DNA of 64,000 nt, from contig JADDOH010005164.1 in NCBI GenBank assembly GCA_016648135.1, positions 62,001 through 126,000 on the forward strand. Direction: 5' to 3'. The stretch's first letter is position 1, and each line of letters opens with the position of its first letter. The position numbers were made by a program, and so were the translations under genes. The notes below the pieces were generated by a model. The model was not told the DNA's origin. It searched no databases and was given only the letters and a program-made list of their open reading frames with translations. Positions 1 to 11,834 of the stretch are shown here, in pieces. This DNA is from Agrypnia vestita (lineage: Eukaryota > Arthropoda > Insecta > Trichoptera > Phryganeidae).

Positions 1-640
1 ATTATATGCAATGTCACATGTATACGAATGTATAAAATGTATACGAATCTGCAATAACAGAGTTTCATAAAGTGATTCTCCCTACGTTCCTCGAGCGTCT
101 TCTTAATATATTTAACGTGAAAACTTTTATTTTCCTGGCAGTACAATTTCTACCGGAAAAGGTTGTCGTTGCCTCTTTGTATAAAGACGTAGATAGGACG
201 TGAATAATAAACAGGAAAATACTTAATGACACACCTACATAAAATGAAATGATTATAATCTGATTCTTGGTACTATAATATATACATTTTTAAACGTCCA
301 GCAAATGCAATTTTATTATACAATTATTTCGCAACCAAATAAAAATGTTTCGCTTGTAAAAGATTAAATATACAAAAACATGCGAAACGCGGACTGTGTT
401 TAATTATTTACACAACCTCGATAGCAATATTTGTATAAAGTATAAAGTAAATACTTTATACAAATATTATTAGGTACCATTTTAAATACTTTATCTATAT
501 TATAGATAATAATATTAATAAACAAATTAAATGGTGCATGGAATATATTATATATATATTATTATATACAATATATTGTTTTGTATGCAAAACAATCCGT
601 TAAATTATTTTGAAATTTATATATCTTTGTTATTTATATA
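1..640. other. AT-rich intergenic sequence
   Basis: No reading frame or RNA gene is recognisable. Short AT-runs occur near 541-565 and a weak duplicated stretch of 'aagtataaag' type sequence near 430-470. Nothing further can be supported. Confidence 0.6.
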
Positions 641-689
641 TCGAAAATGAGAAAGGGAGTATTGTAAAAACTTGGTTTTTATGGGTTAC
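641..689 (+). repeat. Terminal fragment of repeat family Z
   Basis: This short stretch (from tcgaaaatgagaaaggg to tttatgggttac) matches the end of the Z elements at 47471-47794 and, in reverse orientation, 56142-56445. It is followed by a T-run, like the other copies. Only this end of the element is present here. Confidence 0.65.
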
Positions 690-841
690 TTTTTTATATT
701 TACGAAATAAGTGTGGGTCCATATTTTATTCCCGAATTGGCTCGTCAACTCACGCGCACCCAGGGTAATTTTCCAGAGTAAGAAGTGGGTATAATGGCAT
801 TAGATGCCACGACTGATCTAGTTAGCATTTAAGTGTTAAAT

Positions 842-890
842 GAAACGGATATTTTGTGCGTTTCGCTGAAGTCTTGTTCAGCTTCATCAG
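842..890 (-). ncRNA. Hammerhead-like ribozyme motif of PLE family A
   Basis: On the minus strand the core reads CTGATGA (890-884), one extra A, a stem II hairpin GCTGAA...TTCAGC, then GAAAC (864-860), and a helix III that can form from ACG and a distal CGT before a U. The core boxes are intact. It overlaps the stop codon of the adjoining Penelope-like remnant. Hammerhead motifs are established in the terminal repeats of Penelope-like elements; activity here is inference, and pairing of stem I is not obvious in this copy. Confidence 0.55.
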
Positions 891-1075
891 GAGACCGTCC
901 TATCACGGCGGAGGTGTAGGCCGAACTGATTATTTCTTCCGAGGTCATAAATTATTTGCAATTTGTTGTGGTTGTTCACTTCTTCTACGATAAAGGTCAC
1001 CAGTGTGCAATATGTACTAATTACATCGTCGGGATGTTCTGTGACGTCTCTTATGGATGGAATCAAAGTCGCCAA
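887..1075 (-). pseudogene. Penelope-like element, C-terminal remnant (family A)
   Basis: The last ~60 codons (STYCTLVTFIVEEVNNH...) match by eye the C-terminus of the larger GIY-YIG ORF at 21674-22171 (STYCTLATSIVEEENTP...). The catalytic GIY-YIG part is missing, so this is a 5'-truncated retroelement end. The TGA stop lies inside the CTGATGA box of the ribozyme-like motif. Confidence 0.6.
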
Positions 1076-1099
1076 ATACTTGATAGTTGTAAAATATAC

Positions 1100-3880
1100 A
1101 GTTCTTGTAAAATATCAGTTTTATTTAACCCTTAATTATGTTCAACGACCGTAATAATACTCTTAACTCTTTAATGATTTAGTTGAGTTTTTGAAAACGT
1201 ACATTTCATTGCAAACATTACGTCTGTGTTCTGCAAGCAATTAAAGTATATTGGTCCAAATTAAAACTTCTATTTACGATTTTAAAACATTATAATACCT
1301 ACTATAAAAAATGTAAAAAGATCACTACATTCCGATAAACTAATATCAAAATAGTATTGTTCTCACTTTTTAGTGTTGGAAAGATTTCGCAAACTATAAA
1401 GATTTATTTTGTAAACATTAATTTTATTAAAATAGAACACGAAATTGCGCTGGTCAGGAAATAAAAGCTTTTTGCCCCCTTTTATCTGATTTTTATGGAG
1501 TCAGTATCAGACTGCATTTCCACATCGTCCATCATTTTGGAAAGGGAGGGGACATTAGAAAAAATATAAATAAAAGGCTAATTGTACAATTTTTATGTTA
1601 CTTTCTCATCTGTTACATTAAAATTCAGAAGCAAAATTTAGTATCTCCCCCCTTGAAGACCTGTAGGCATTGCTGCAACGTTCAGGTCAGCACGCTCTCC
1701 ATGCTCATATCTTATTTTATCTCGCGTTAGCTTAATTTGTTTCTTTCCTTCGCATATGTACTGCATGAGCAATAAAAATGAATTTCGTAGGGTCAATAAA
1801 GAGTCCGCACTGTGCTTAGCCTTGCATTCTTCTAGTAAATGTGGTATGTTTTTCCAGTAACTGAATCTTCATCGGAGAGTTGCTGTTTGAGAATGTTTTA
1901 TTATTAACAAAGGTTATATTTTGCTATCGGAAAGTCCAAGGCAGTCAAAGAGCTTCAACATAGACACATTTATCATTTGGACTCGAACTTGAATGTTAAC
2001 CCGCTGTACTGGAGCTAAAAATCAGATAGGTATCCAAAATTTTTGTGAAAATTGACTGATTTGTAAAATTCTGACAAGAAATTATCTTTAACACTGTTAT
2101 TCAACCATGACAAGACTAGTTGTAGTTAAAAAGATAACAATAAAACATGGTTACATTTTAGTAGCAGTTGTAATATTTTTTTTAACAACTTCTGACTTCA
2201 AAACAAATAAAATATATGAGATTTATTGTGCCCGAAATCAGAAATTTTGGTTTATTTTATTATTCTAAATGAAATGGTGTCATTTTCCTAAAAACTCAGT
2301 TTGTAGACGACGAACCAAATTTGTGGCAGGAAATCTCAAATTTAATATTTAAAAAACTTCACGTTCATTAACCTCAGTTTGATGTAAGTCAGATGAAAGG
2401 TACCTTATTCAATATGCTTTGAATAACAATATGAGGAATTTATTCGTTTTGAACGTAAAAAGTTATAATTGTACGACCAAATATCTCGATGTACATATAT
2501 AGTCACGAGATCGTAGCTTTGGGTGGAAAATGAAACACTTAAAATAATTTCAGCTATTATTTATTACACAAAGTTACTGGACACGAATTTAAACGAAGCG
2601 CCGTTCTTAAATTCACACTAAATGTTTCTCAAATATTTCATACAGATTCTTACTAATTCACGTCAATTCGCACGTAAGTGGTCGCACTTATTTCCAAACG
2701 CCTGTTAAGAATTCCTCTTAATTTATTGTTGCTGGTCGCACTTGCCACTGGAATCTATTTTCAATGAGATCGCCGAAATTACATTAACGGACGGTTCGCC
2801 TTTCTATGACGTTATCCCGGTGTCAGAAATAACTAACTAACTCGCGCGCGCGCTCGCATCTCTTTTATACAAAAATGTTAGTTTCGTGAATGTTTCACTT
2901 GTTTCTCCATATTTCTAGTGATTATGAAATTCAGGTTAATCGTTCGAGAGACTTCGATAAGGCGCTGTTGCCATTGTCTTAAATTCGTGGCAATATGAAC
3001 AAATTATTTTAGCATTCAATAATCCGCAACAAATCTACCATCAACGAAACGATTTTAAAATGGCCGATTACGCGCTCCCGAATGTGTGTATCTGAATGTA
3101 CTGAGAACAAATATACATTTTGACCACATGCTCACATCAAATGAAACCCATATGCTCCGAGTACAAATATACCCCTTCAAACGTATTGCCTTCCCGATGC
3201 AATAAAATACGGCTTCGGATAAGGGTCCATTAATATCTGAGGACAAATAAATATCGTCCAACAGATGAGCCCATAAATTGTGAAGGCGTGCTAAGAGCCT
3301 TTTTTCGTACGACCCATTCGATACAATATGCTATGAGGGATAATGTAATTTCAAAGGGAGGAAACTTGAATTGAAAGTACTTAGCGCTATTTCATTGTTT
3401 TTCCTTGTACAATATTGAAATACAATGTTTTGAAGGTAAAATGTCGAACCCAATGAAATGAACTTGTGAATATCGTTATTTTCAAATTGATTGTTTATGA
3501 AATACTTGCCGCTGGTATAATTTTCACCATGACTTATAGGGTTTGAAAAAAGCCTCGGTTCATATTTTTTGAACCGTAATTTGAAAAAAAAATTAAAGCC
3601 TTAATTGAACTAAATAAAAAAAATTGTCCCACAAGTTTATTACTTAGTTGTATTTATTATGTTATATTTCTGATGGATTCTTTTTTATAATACAAAAAGA
3701 AAATTGTATGTTTTTGTGCTCAATCGGTGCTACTAATCTTTATCAGTATTCATGTTGTTTAATTTGCAGAGCTATTGAAGATACAGAACTGACACATTAA
3801 ATGATGCCTTGCATATCAACTAGCATAACTAACTTGCAAAAGGGATGTAATGTGCGAGATTTGTTGGTTGCACAAATTAT
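1100..3880. other. Intergenic sequence without recognisable genes
   Basis: I see no recognisable protein or RNA gene. A short (GC)n run lies at about 2841-2852. Stretches around 2550-2870 and 3040-3310 are less AT-rich than their surroundings and could be old transposon sequence, but carry no motif I can name. An (AT)n run sits at about 3885-3900. Confidence 0.5.
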
Positions 3881-3981
3881 TTAATAATATATATATATAT
3901 ACCATACCTTATTGTTCTTGCCTTCTCATCAAGCATTAGCAATCGTGTAAACGATTGTCACCACTTTCCTGTTGAAAATAC

Positions 3982-4015
3982 CAACATTTTTCGGGGCCAA
4001 TGGTCCCTTCATTAG
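3982..4015 (-). ncRNA. Degenerate hammerhead-like motif
   Basis: The minus strand reads CTAATGA (G5 changed to A), a GGGACC/GGCCCC-type stem II, then GAAAAATGTT in place of GAAACATGTT. The AAGTGGTGACAA sequence downstream resembles that after intact copies. Same layout as the PLE ribozyme motifs, but core substitutions predict an inactive relic. Confidence 0.45.
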
Positions 4016-4019
4016 GATA

Positions 4020-5350
4020 CAACATATACTAAAAATTAAATATCAAAAATGCAAGTATAGACAACAACAAAATAATAATACATATATGGTAGATAATTTA
4101 AAAGATAACTATTTATAAAAAAGACCTATTCATTTTTATTATTCAATACTTCTGCACACTTTACACGTTCTTTCTAATTCTATTCACTATTACCCTCGAA
4201 ACAAAACAGTCCGCATTTGCGAAAATTTCGAAGAGCAAATATTTTGGCATTTGAGATTAAACATAACCTCTTTTTAAGATTCTCGCATACTGAATTGACT
4301 ATACTGTAATATGTACTGCGCAGTATGCAAACAAAACCAAACTTGGTAAATAAAATAAATAATATTTGTACGATAAACCATCCTAATCTAATCAGTCAGT
4401 AGTCAGAAAGAAACTGAAGTGGAATATTCATATCAATTTTAACGAAATATTCACAATAAATCATAATCATTGTAGGTACCATACGTAATTTCAGGTTTGG
4501 AATATGTTTCAGCGTCAAAATCAATCAATTAGTTTAATTGGCACTTATTAAGGTACATATTTAACATTTATTTTGTTGGAAAATTTTTGAAAAAAAAATG
4601 GCCAGTTATGTTTTCCAGGACAGGAAAGAAGTTCGTGTACTTATTTAGAAATAAAACATGTAAAAAATTTAAATCCGATAAGTCATTTGTTATTTATTAA
4701 CAATCAATAATTTTTTTTCAAATAGCTCCCAATTATGCAAAAAAAAGTAATTATAAATCGGATATGCTATAATCCATTTAAGATATATAATTTCTAAATA
4801 AGTACATTATCTTATTTTATGCCTCTGACAAACCGGAAAAAGTTGCATGTCAGTCACGGCAGAGGAGCTCCGATAAAGTGGAGGGGCTCTTTTTTAAAAT
4901 AATATCATTATAAAATAATAGCTTAAAATATAGGTATATAGGTAGGCTTTATAAGTTAATACCAAAAAAAATTTATTGTAAAAAATCACCCTATTTTTAT
5001 TTATTCAAATATAAATATTCTGAGGTGGTGTAATAACTTAAGATTGTTTTGGAGGCACCTGCAAGCTTAAAATTAGAATATCATAATTGTATAGGTCGAC
5101 CACAGTCAAAAGACCATTCCCTAGCTTTGTCCGGTAAGAAGAAAGTGGGGGAAAGTTGCCTGGCAAGCGAGTATTACAAGCCTCAATATAATATTCCAAA
5201 TAAATACATATTTTTTTGTTTTAAAAAGGTTAGTTGCTTACTATCGCATGCATACTTACTTACTTATGCATCGTAACAACACACATACTTTTTGCGCATT
5301 CTTTTGAATGCGGTCTAGCAATAGTAAGATTATGGTTACACATGTAATAT
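4020..5350. other. Intergenic sequence
   Basis: No gene recognised. A perfect 16-bp inverted repeat (gtacttatttagaaat) occurs at 4637-4652 and 4790-4805, possibly a decayed MITE. The rest is AT-rich. Confidence 0.5.
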
Positions 5351-5353
5351 CTT

Positions 5354-5728
5354 AATCTTCAAGTTTGTGTTTACTGGGGTATTATGCCGTGTTATTACGA
5401 CCTTTCGGGCCGACGTTTTGGATCCCATTGCAGGGTCCATCATCAGGGCTGATGTGTTGTCTTGAATGTTGGTGTTGTGGTTAAGTATCGGCTTGCAATA
5501 CCGTGCCGAAGTCATGATGTGTTTGTATTGTGTATAATCATACATACAACACAATACAAACACATCATGACTTCGGCACGGTATTGCAAGCCGATACTTA
5601 ACCACAACACCAACATTCAAGACAACACATCAGCCCTGATGATGGACCCTGCAGTGGGATCCGAAACGTCGGCCCGAAAGGTCGTAATAACACGGCATAA
5701 TACCCCAGTAAACACAAACTTGAAGATT
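5354..5728. repeat. 375-bp near-perfect palindrome of two head-to-head PLE-type tails
   Basis: Two 180-bp arms (5354-5533 and 5549-5728) are reverse complements in exact register, with two mismatches found by eye and a 15-nt spacer. Each arm carries a CTGATGA ... GAAAC ribozyme-like motif; one of the two mismatches turns GAAAC into AAAAC in the left arm. Open frames on both strands here are consequences of the symmetry, not genes. Either a head-to-head retroelement insertion or an inverted duplication could produce it. Confidence 0.85.
5636..5686 (+). ncRNA. Hammerhead-like motif in the right palindrome arm
   Basis: CTGATGA (5636-5642), one extra T, stem II GGACCC/GGGATCC, GAAAC (5663-5667), and an ACG...CGT helix III before A5686. 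All invariant core boxes are present. The mirror copy in the left arm (about 5396-5446, minus strand) has lost G12. Stem I pairing is unclear, so catalytic ability is uncertain. Confidence 0.45.
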
Positions 5729-6025
5729 CTGAGTGGCCGTGAAAACCTAAGAACATTCTTAATATCTTTATCATTTAAGATCTTTCAAAAATTTTGTGAA
5801 TGCGGATAAGAAGCTTTGTCTTTTAAAATGTATCATCGGGCCTTGTTAATTTAGCTTCGAAAGCTCTAATTTTCCCTTCTTCCTCTCCAAGCATACCTGA
5901 AACCTACCTAGCTGTAATAACGGAATGGAATATTAAATCGATAAATTAGATTGAAAATAGGTGGATATATGATAGGAGAAGTGGTGCTGGCGAAGTCTTA
6001 AATGGGTCTTGAAGAGTAGCGATAT

Positions 6026-6127
6026 ACAGGGTCTCTCGTAGCCAAAATCGGGTGATAGGCCAAGTCATAATAGTTATCAGAAAAATCAACCGATTTCGGC
6101 TCAATGTCGAGATACGGGATAACCTGT
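6026..6127. mobile_element. Small MITE-like inverted repeat
   Basis: The sequence begins acagggt and ends aacctgt, with internal complementary blocks (gccaaaatcgg against ccgatttcggc). It has no coding capacity and is about 102 bp. The ACAGGGT end resembles the foldback element just downstream. Confidence 0.45.
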
Positions 6128-6178
6128 ATGTAAAATTTGGTACAAGCGGAAGGGTGAGGTGACTTTAATATATTATAT

Positions 6179-6667
6179 TATACACGGTGTAACAGAGCTA
6201 GCCCACAATACGTTACAGGTGGATTCCTGCTTTGATTATAAGTCGAAAATATTCATGACCTGGTATCAATACTTAAGGAGATATACGACATCAAAATTTA
6301 CATTTTTTAAAATATTTCTGACTTATTTTTTGCAAAACGTTGGAGTACCACTGCAGTAACTTATATCTTATATTGAAAATTCATTTTTTTAATTCAAGTC
6401 AAATAAAATGATAAAAACCTTCCATTTCCAAATGGATTTTTTTTGAATTTTTATTATTTTACTTATTTTTTATTGAAACGAATGAATTTTTCGTACTCGA
6501 TAAGCTACTGTAATGATACTTCAACGTTTTGTAAATAATAAAAAATAATAAATATTGAAAAAAAATGCAAAGTTTCATATTGCACAACTCCATAACTTGT
6601 TGCTTGAACATTTTCGACTCATAATCAAGGCAGGAATCCACCTGTAAAGTATCGTGGACCCTGTATA
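6179..6667. mobile_element. Foldback element, family Y
   Basis: The ends are inverted: tacacggtgtaac... on the left and ...ggaccctgtata on the right. Complementary arms include caggtggattcctgc against gcaggaatccacctg. The element is about 490 bp, almost entirely palindromic with diverged arms, and non-coding. Related copies: 16188-16516 (interrupted by the mariner) and a one-arm fragment at 55340-55433. Confidence 0.75.
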
Positions 6668-6669
6668 TC

Positions 6670-7740
6670 TAAACATGAGAAAATCTTGGATTCGTCTTGT
6701 GCGAGCAATGTTGCCCAAGCGCTTTACATATTTTTTTGCCATATCCCTTTCGATTACGCCTACAAGACAGTTGTAACCCTCGTCCAACGGAGCGTGTGTG
6801 GGTGCGTTCGGCTATTGAATTGTTAATAATGTTGAGTGCGCGGGATTAGTTCCGCCAATAGGGCGCGGGTAATCCCGCGTGTACAGTGCACCGTGACTGC
6901 GCACTTGCTGAACATTAAATTAAGTCCTATTAGCGAGGGTCGCGTCGGCCCTTTGTGAGGGCGGCGGCTCGTGGCTAGTATTTTTGCCGTATCATTGTTT
7001 GTAATTATTTCAAAACCATTAGTGTGCTCAGTCTACAATTTTATTATATAATTTATTGAAATGATTAAGTATTTTACATCACTGACATAATTATTAAAAA
7101 TTATATTCGATATTATTTGACAACATGTAAATAAAAGCGACCAACCCGCGTGGCAAGCGTAGTGCGTAAATGCTTTCCAAAAATTTTCAAATGCAGAAGC
7201 GACGCAAGACCTCCCAACATGAAGTCACCTTCACTAATTCTACTAATTCGCTCTGTTTTTTTTATAATTGTGTTAGTTAAGTAAAATTAAGTACGGATAA
7301 GTATCGATTCACTAATCAAAAGCGAATGTTTTCCGAGGGATTTTTAATCAATTGCATTTGAAAATAGTGTTATGAAAATTGTACATGCTCCAGGCGCTGT
7401 TATTGTTGTTTTTTTTCTATTGATGTATTTTTCATAATACAATTGTGATCAATATCATAATGTTTTATTATGGTGATTGAATTATGTTCTTACATTCATT
7501 TTCTTTTTGTTAAAAAAGCAAGATTTTTTATCCGTTAATGGAGAACTGTCATTGATGAAAATACTATTTAGTGTTGTACACCTTGAGTTGGAAGAAGCTG
7601 GACAGAATGTCTCCATCCAGCTATATTCCAATGCAAGGTATACAACACATCTCGTGGTTTATTATGAATGCCAAAGAAGATCTACTTAACACATAAGTAC
7701 ACGTACCCATTTTTTCAACAGACCATAGGGCCTAATTAAT
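6670..7740. other. Intergenic sequence with a GC-richer patch
   Basis: About 6780-6990 is more GC-rich than the surroundings and contains a hairpin formed by cgcgggatta (near 6840) and taatcccgcg (near 6870-6880). No reading frame is recognised. The remainder is AT-rich and uninformative. Confidence 0.45.
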
Positions 7741-7846
7741 GAGACGTGCGTAAATCATACAGATTTATTATTGTGACCTCACCGGGAATCGAACCCAAAG
7801 CCTTCGGTGAGACAGGCCAGTGTTATGCCTACTGGGCTACTAGGGT
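7741..7846 (-). repeat. tRNA-derived SINE, family 1
   Basis: On the minus strand 7846-7773 is a 74-nt tRNA-like head with an A-box-like TAGCCCAGTAGG and an exact B box GGTTCGATTCC, followed by an AT-rich body. The anticodon arm does not fold properly, so this is a SINE rather than a functional tRNA. A related copy lies at 23459-23570. Confidence 0.7.
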
Positions 7847-7873
7847 ATTTTTATTTAACATATTTAGAATAAA

Positions 7874-7909
7874 AATTCTAATTATTTTTATATAAAAATA
7901 ATTAGAATT
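7874..7909. repeat. Perfect 36-bp AT palindrome
   Basis: Every base from 7874 to 7909 pairs with its mirror about a centre between 7891 and 7892. It is nearly all A and T with one C/G pair per arm. Probably a cruciform-prone low-complexity palindrome or a MITE relic. Confidence 0.8.
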
Positions 7910-8159
7910 ATTATATATTATTGCATATCGCCATAATAAATAAAGTATTATGATCTGTGCGAAGACTTACCGAAGCAATACCTTATCACTAGCAAGAGCT
8001 ATTATTAATTTTTATTTATTCTTTTTTTGTATGCATATTATTACAATGGCGGATTTATTTCCAGTTTGCAATTTCTTGCAACCAACTCATTAGTAGAACA
8101 TTTGAAATATATTTGAGGTACATAAAATTATTACCAGATTATCGGAGATGTGCGCTGTA

Positions 8160-8262
8160 GCACCTACCAAGAGATGAAGAGGTTGGCAGGTGACAGAGAG
8201 GAGTGGAGAGAACGAGTGCTTGTTGCAGACCAATCCTAGGATTGCGACCCAAAAAAAAACAT
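8160..8262 (+). pseudogene. LINE C-terminal fragment with A-tail
   Basis: The frame reads TYQEMKRLAGDREEWRERVL and then VADQS and a stop, the common C-terminal signature of insect RTE-like endonuclease/reverse transcriptase proteins (YQEMKxxAxDRxEWR). A poly-A run follows at about 8250. It is a 5'-truncated retroelement end. A second copy of this 3' end is at 44362-44420. Confidence 0.75.
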
Positions 8263-8269
8263 AAAATTA

Positions 8270-9730
8270 ACTCCATGATAACGAGACTAGTAGGAGACGG
8301 ACGGGGATAGGGGAGGGTTAAAGTAGGTTACGAAAAGGTAAAATTGCTTTGGTCTATTTTTGAAGTTAGTTAAAGTTTGTGATGATGTGACATCTGTGTG
8401 TTATGATTCCACAGCCAGTCGACTGCACGGAAACGAGGAGCTGAAAAATTTAGTACAATGAATGGTGATGAATAGCGAAGTACCTACTGAAGGCCGCGAT
8501 TAAATTGAATTTATGTATATTGCAGGTGCTGAGGTGGGTAGGGGTTAAAAAGGACATTATAAAGTAGAGATAAAACATGGTTATTGTGGCGTTGTTGGAT
8601 TGTAGGCCAATGGAGAAGTTTGCGGAAAGATGAGAGAGGTGTGATCGAATTTTTAAGGATTAAAATGAAACAGATAGATAGGTTGAGGATTAAGTTAAAA
8701 ATAAGATTGTGAGGGGAAACAAAGGTTCCATTGTTTTGCAAAGTTTCTGAAAAAACATGTTTCCATTCAATTTGGGCTGGGATGAATGGGATGTCCTGGG
8801 GAGGAAATGTGGCCTATGTTTACCATATCCACCATCACCAGGTCCTTAAGAATATTTATGCATAATTCGGTAGAACAATATAGATTTGCATTGAATATAT
8901 TTCAGAGGAGAGGAAGGTGTAAAGGGGGAGGATGAAAATGTCACTTATGTTACCCGATGGATCTTTAGAAATAAACGGAGGAATAAACGATAATAAGTAA
9001 ATATAAGACACGATAAGAAATAACGATAAGAATGCGATATTAAAGGTTTTTATGAATCTCGGAATAATGTCGTTAAAAATGATAAGCTCGGAAGCGCACT
9101 TCCTCATTGGTTCAAATGCTTTGTTTAAACAAAGACAATCAACCGAATGTAATAAAAAAATTTGAATTCGGAAAATTAATGTTAGGCATATCTAAATATT
9201 TATCAATATTCGTAATAGCCAATAGGATAATCGCCGACCTCCAATAGGAGATGGCACTGTAAGAAGAAAAAAGCAATATGTTCATATTAACATGACCTGA
9301 GTAAAAAATATATTTAATCGTGCTGTGCAACTTTTTTGACAATTGAAAAATTAATTTTTCGAAAAATTCCCCAATATTCATGCTCATCGATTTTTGAAAA
9401 ATCTAAAGCGTGTTTGTGCACGAGCGGGCATGAGCTTTTCGCATATGTGCGTCTGTGCATGCTTACGGGTGTGCACTTTGTCATCCTCCTGCTCTCCAGA
9501 TCAAGGGACATCATGTTTCGTTTAAATAGATACAACACATTGAAGATATTTAATTATTATAAATAGGTCCAAAGAGAATTTCTTCGCTTGAAGCTTTATT
9601 ACTTTTTATTAAAGTGGCATTAAAAAGTTATCAAAAAATATGGAGAAATCTAATGAAAAACATGTTACTTAAAATAAATAAACATTAAAGGAAGATTTTT
9701 ACACGTATTACGAATAATATATACTTATTT
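8270..9730. other. Intergenic sequence
   Basis: No gene recognised. Open frames near 8511-9107 and 9314-9566 are AT-biased and resemble no protein family I know. Confidence 0.5.
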
Positions 9731-9732
9731 AT

Positions 9733-10382
9733 ATGAATATATAACGAGGTAAAGTTTGTGAGTTTGTATGTTTGTAAGATTGGATACAGGAGGTAATCTC
9801 CGAAACTACTCATCCGATTTCAAAAATTCTCTCACTAATATTTATAATAGACTTTCAGGGTGGTTAGAGGCTTAAAAGTAAGAGATAAATTTATAATTTT
9901 TATAGAGAAGTTAAAAAGGCCTATAAAAAAGTCCGGGATGATATGTATTTATTTTATTTTATTTTATTTTATTTTGGGAAACATACAGTACAATATAATA
10001 TTTTTTATATAATATTGATAAAATATTAATTTAGCATGACCAGTAAAGTTTCCTCGAAGCTGGTAAAAAAACTAAGTAAAAAAATGATAAAGAATATGTG
10101 ATAAAAGTTTAAATTATCTATATGTTAAGGTTAAATCACAAATTTATAAAATATGAATAAAATATATATTTAAAATTAATTTTAATTTGTCGGGGGTAAT
10201 TTAAGAATATTATGTTAAATTATTATCACAATAAATATTCTTATCATCAGGAAAATTTTCTGTGCATAAAAATTGCCATTCACACAACATGCAAGTTGTT
10301 TAGATTTTATTGATTTTTCACTGATCTTCGTATAGTCTCAAACTGAATTCCACGCGGGCTTAGCTGCGGGCACAGCTAGTAC
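9733..10382 (-). mobile_element. Unclassified transposon with an ACTAGCTGTGCCCGC end
   Basis: On the minus strand the sequence starts with tactagctgtgcccgc at 10382 and ends near 9733 with 'ctcatccgatttc' and 'gtttgtgagtttgtatg' blocks. Both ends resemble a widespread non-autonomous insect element whose class I cannot fix. It has no coding capacity. A (TTTTA)n tract lies at about 9950-9975. A second start of the same type is at 29100. Confidence 0.45.
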
Positions 10383-10835
10383 TGTATGCATTTGATTATT
10401 ATCCACCATGTTACAGGCTGTGCTGGATTTTCATCATGCCGTAAATCCCTGCTACTTCTTCATCATCCTACCCTTTTCACCCTCCCACTCGACTCTGCCC
10501 CGCACAGACCGTGAAAGCCATGGATCGGTTGAGGTCACAGTCGGCGCGCAATTAACGTTTCAATTAAGGCAGGCTCATCTGAATGAAGGCCATTGTACAT
10601 ACAGAACGAGCCCGGCATGTAATGCAGTTCGTTAATTAACTCGACATTTTCTAAAAACCTCCTTTATAATTTTTTTTATTGAATAGTGAATGAAAACAAA
10701 ATGAAATAATCAGGAAAAACAATTACTAGCCCAAACTGCTTTTTAAAAATAACGAAATTTATTAAATTATAACCACTGATAGATATTTAACTGTAACTGG
10801 TTGCGGATATTTTATACGAACCGTATGTTTTTTCG

Positions 10836-10882
10836 AGAAACGATTCTCGACGTTTCGTTGAATGCTTATTCAACGTCATCAG
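10836..10882 (-). ncRNA. Hammerhead-like ribozyme motif of PLE family A
   Basis: Minus strand: CTGATGA (10882-10876), one extra C, stem II GTTGAA/TTCAAC, GAAAC (10856-10852), then an ACG/CGT helix III with an 8-nt loop before U. The core is intact. It matches the copies at 842-890 and 21594-21640. Confidence 0.55.
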
Positions 10883-10938
10883 GAGGACGACCATTACCCG
10901 CGGAGGTAAAGGGCGGACTGATTATTGCTTTCGTGGCC
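10883..10938 (-). pseudogene. Penelope-like remnant, last codons only
   Basis: The minus-strand sequence (cacgaaagcaataatcagtc then cctccgcggg) matches the final codons and 3' flank of the family A PLE at 21674. It is cut off at about 10939, where X-family sequence begins, so only a few dozen bases remain. Confidence 0.5.
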
Positions 10939-10940
10939 GT

Positions 10941-11832
10941 ACAAAATACCTGTCAAGTTAATTAATAATACAAAACATGGTGTGTACCATTTGAAATTAT
11001 TGAAAAATAATATATAGGTGCATATTATAATAGTCTTCAAGTAAAAACAAATATACGACAGTACTGCCAGAGTAAAATTTTCAGTAACCATAAATATTCC
11101 AATCAAATAAAAAGGCGTGTTAAATTTAATAGAATGACACCTTTTTAAAATTGATAAAACACGAACATCAAATAACCCTTCAAATGCTATCCGTTTTTAC
11201 CATCCTTTATTCAAAATTACAAAATACCTGGCAAGTTAATTAATAATACAAAACATGGTATGTACCATTTAAAATTACTGAAAGATAATAAATAAGTACA
11301 TATTATAATAGTCTTCAATTAAAAACAAATATACGACAGTACTGACAGAGTAAAATTTATATTAACCATAAATATCCCAGTCGAATTAAAAGGCGTCTTA
11401 ATTTCAGAATGGTGGCATGAACATGTTATTATTTGTAATAATCTTATTTCGGGATGAGGTTGCTCCAAGTAAAGACTTTGTTCTCGTAAGTATTTATTCG
11501 GTAACAATAATGGTTTAGACAATCGTTTATACAGTAAGATGCGGTCTCGATAACAATGGTAGTAAAAGAATCTCGACTCGACATTCGTGCGCCCTTTTAT
11601 ACATTCTCTCTCTCTGTCATGCAGTCTCTTTCTGGCGTCGCGACATACGTTCCTCAGATCTATTACATTATTGAAGATAACATGTTCATTCCTATGATTT
11701 GAACAGGTTGTAATTATTTTTAAGTTCTGAACTTATTTCCAATGGAAAGAGCGTACATTATTTAGTTTAGAGGGCTTATTAACTCATTTTTGACAAAAAT
11801 GTTAGTTAACAACTTCTTGCCAAGGGGTCTTC
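10941..11832. mobile_element. X-family element, rearranged copy A
   Basis: The right terminus (gttaacaacttcttgcc...ggggtcttc, ending 11832) matches the termini of copy B (32849-33601) and copy C (44699-45455). The internal unit starting acaaaatacctg occurs twice, at 10941 and 11219 (period about 278 bp), so part of the element is tandemly duplicated. A solo LTR is inserted at 11434-11667. The left terminus is missing. Non-coding; the AT-rich open frames inside are conserved only because the repeat is. Confidence 0.75.
11434..11667 (+). mobile_element. Solo LTR, 234 bp
   Basis: It starts TGTAATA and ends TATTACA (7-bp inverted ends with TG/CA), is flanked by a perfect 5-bp duplication TTATT on both sides, and interrupts X-family sequence that is continuous in the other copies. 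A TATA-like ttttatac near 11593 is consistent with a promoter. No internal retrotransposon region remains, so it probably arose by LTR-LTR recombination. Strand is assigned from the TATA-like site only. Confidence 0.85.
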
Positions 11833-11834
11833 AA

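Noticed and set aside
5336..5809. Near-identical open frames on opposite strands
   Set aside because: A direct consequence of the palindrome; they read retroelement tail sequence.
10240..10262. CTGATGA on the minus strand
   Set aside because: No downstream hairpin and GAAAC at the right distance; isolated 7-mer.
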